Origin: Brachyspira sp. G79
Lineage (GTDB): Bacteria; Spirochaetota; Brachyspiria; Brachyspirales; Brachyspiraceae
Length of the DNA: 45,474 nucleotides
Reading direction: 5' to 3'
Assembly (NCBI RefSeq): GCF_002379365.1
Contig: NZ_JQIU01000008.1
Span: 1,621,185-1,666,658, forward strand
Part shown: one piece after another, positions 44,413 through 45,474 of the stretch
Position numbering within the stretch: position 1 is the first letter of the stretch
Layout: every line of letters begins with the position of its first letter
Program-made: the position numbers and the translations under genes
The notes under the pieces: model-generated
Seen by the model: only the letters and a program-made list of their open reading frames with translations
What the model was told of the DNA's origin: nothing
Databases searched by the model: none

Positions 44413-45474
44413 TTAATCTCCAAATTTCCTGAATAATGATGAATACATATCATAAAACTCTGTTTTAGAAAAATCATTTAAATCCTCAGGAGACATTTTC
44501 TCTACAATATTTTTGAAATAACAAAAGAGTTTTTTAAATTTATTAATTTCATTTTCTGATAATAAAATATCCTGTTTAGAACTATATTCATTACTGCTTC
44601 CGCTTGTTTCTTCTGATTCAAACAGTTTTATAGCATAATCTAAATCAGACTGTGTTATCTCTCCGTCAAAATCATCATCATCGCTGTCATTGGAAGGCTT
44701 ATGTTCTTCTTCAATCAGTATAGGTCCATTATCATCACCCAATTTAAACTCATCTTCAACTGCAACACTGCTATCTACATTATCTTTCTCTATAGTTTGT
44801 AATTCTTTTTCTTCAGACATATTTGTCTCCTTATTTAAAAGCTCTTCCATAGAATCAAAATTTTCTACAGATTTAACAGCCTTAGTTTCATCTTTATCAT
44901 CATTTTCATTTACTTTACTATTATTTATACGTATGAGCTCTTCACCATCTTCCTCTTCATTACCCTTGATGATATTTTCAAGCATATTCAAATCAGAATC
45001 ACGTATTTCATCTATTTTGGCATCATTAGTAGATAAAATACTTTGAATATCTTCATCTACTGTCTTATCCAAATGTTTTTTATACATTTCTTTTTCTTCA
45101 AGTATATCATCGTCTTTTAAATCATCTTTTTTATCATTTTCTTTAACTTCTTCTTGTAATTCATCATTTTTTACATCAGCTTGTTCTGTTGTTTCTGTTT
45201 CTTCTATATTAGAAGATTGCTCACCATTCAAATAACTATGATACATTGCTTTTTCTTCTTCGGATAAATCCTCTTCTGCATGATTGTCTACTTTATCCAA
45301 ATAGCCCTCATACATAGCTTTATCTTCTTCTGTCAAATCTTCTTCATTATTGATTATCTCTTCTTCTGGTAATTCTTCTTTTACTTCTGAAACTTCTTCA
45401 GTTTGTTCTATCTCTTCTGATAAAGGCTCTTCTATACTTTCTTCTTCATCTATTTTTTCTGAGCCCTCATTCTT
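44413..45474 (-). CDS. Acidic Glu-rich repeat protein, 5' end outside window
   Basis: The minus-strand frame is open to the right edge, so at least 353 residues are present and the start lies beyond 45474; the TTG at 45336 is internal. The sequence is very rich in Glu, Asp, Lys and Asn. A motif repeats at least three times: LTEEDKAMYEGYLDK, LSEEEKAMYHSYLNG and LEEKEMYKKHLDK. The C-terminal 50 residues (INKFKKLFCYFKNIVEKMSP to SLFRKFGD) are different, helical and less acidic. No signal or membrane helix is seen in the visible part. I recognise no family. It lies next to the flagellar cluster and pyrR, which gives no firm clue. Confidence 0.6.
   Translation of the reverse strand, partial: KNEGSEKIDEEESIEEPLSEEIEQTEEVSEVKEELPEEEIINNEEDLTEEDKAMYEGYLDKVDNHAEEDLSEEEKAMYHSYLNGEQSSNIEETETTEQADVKNDELQEEVKENDKKDDLKDDDILEEKEMYKKHLDKTVDEDIQSILSTNDAKIDEIRDSDLNMLENIIKGNEEEDGEELIRINNSKVNENDDKDETKAVKSVENFDSMEELLNKETNMSEEKELQTIEKDNVDSSVAVEDEFKLGDDNGPILIEEEHKPSNDSDDDDFDGEITQSDLDYAIKLFESEETSGSSNEYSSKQDILLSENEINKFKKLFCYFKNIVEKMSPEDLNDFSKTEFYDMYSSLFRKFGD

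Overview
The window is AT-rich (visibly around a quarter G+C) and reads like a Brachyspira-type spirochaete chromosome. The evidence is a fliL-fliM-fliY-fliN motor-switch cluster, ankyrin-repeat proteins, Cys-lipobox lipoproteins, anaerobic sodium-pump metabolism and strong A/T codon bias. The genus is an inference from gene content. No rRNA, tRNA, CRISPR or intact prophage was seen.

Layout. 1-4881: end of hemW, a TrpR-type repressor, an ankyrin protein, a lipoprotein, and pheA-aroK. 4882-10650: an accessory stretch with an IS630-type remnant, a GH32 fructosidase remnant, an outer-membrane barrel, two lipoproteins and many small inverted-repeat elements. 10652-14192: a four-gene Na+-pumping methylmalonyl-CoA decarboxylase operon. 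14193-20620: repeats, an AlkD-like protein, an Ldh_2 oxidoreductase, a second IS630 remnant, glyQ, and a decayed phospholipase-D-like nuclease. 20709-29162: metK, batA-like, ribokinase, a membrane protein, a rhodanese lipoprotein and an RND pump. 29390-31640: repeats around rtcB. 31644-35432: an ankyrin lipoprotein, then metY-metX behind a 5' leader. 35523-40198: a LiaF-like protein, rsmD, pncB, an AtpZ-like protein, a LytM-fold protein and an amidase. 40390-45474: fliN, fliY, fliM, fliL, pyrR and a Glu-rich repeat protein cut by the window edge.

Most notable system. Upstream of metY there is a promoter, a 26-codon Met-rich ORF, and three competing RNA pairings that end in an intrinsic terminator. 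This is the layout of ribosome-mediated attenuation, apparently sensing methionine. It would control O-acetylhomoserine sulfhydrylase, and perhaps metX.

Two other themes recur. First, small elements related to the IS630 copies have terminal repeats whose middle sequence varies, while a TTGACA-like hexamer, 17 bases and TATATA are kept. Each end is therefore a potential outward promoter. Second, several otherwise well-conserved genes (pheA, alkD-like, rhodanese, rtcB, metX, one lipoprotein) are broken by one or two bases, mostly in A/T runs. Assembly or read error, true decay and slippage all remain possible, so these calls should be checked against raw reads before biology is drawn from them.
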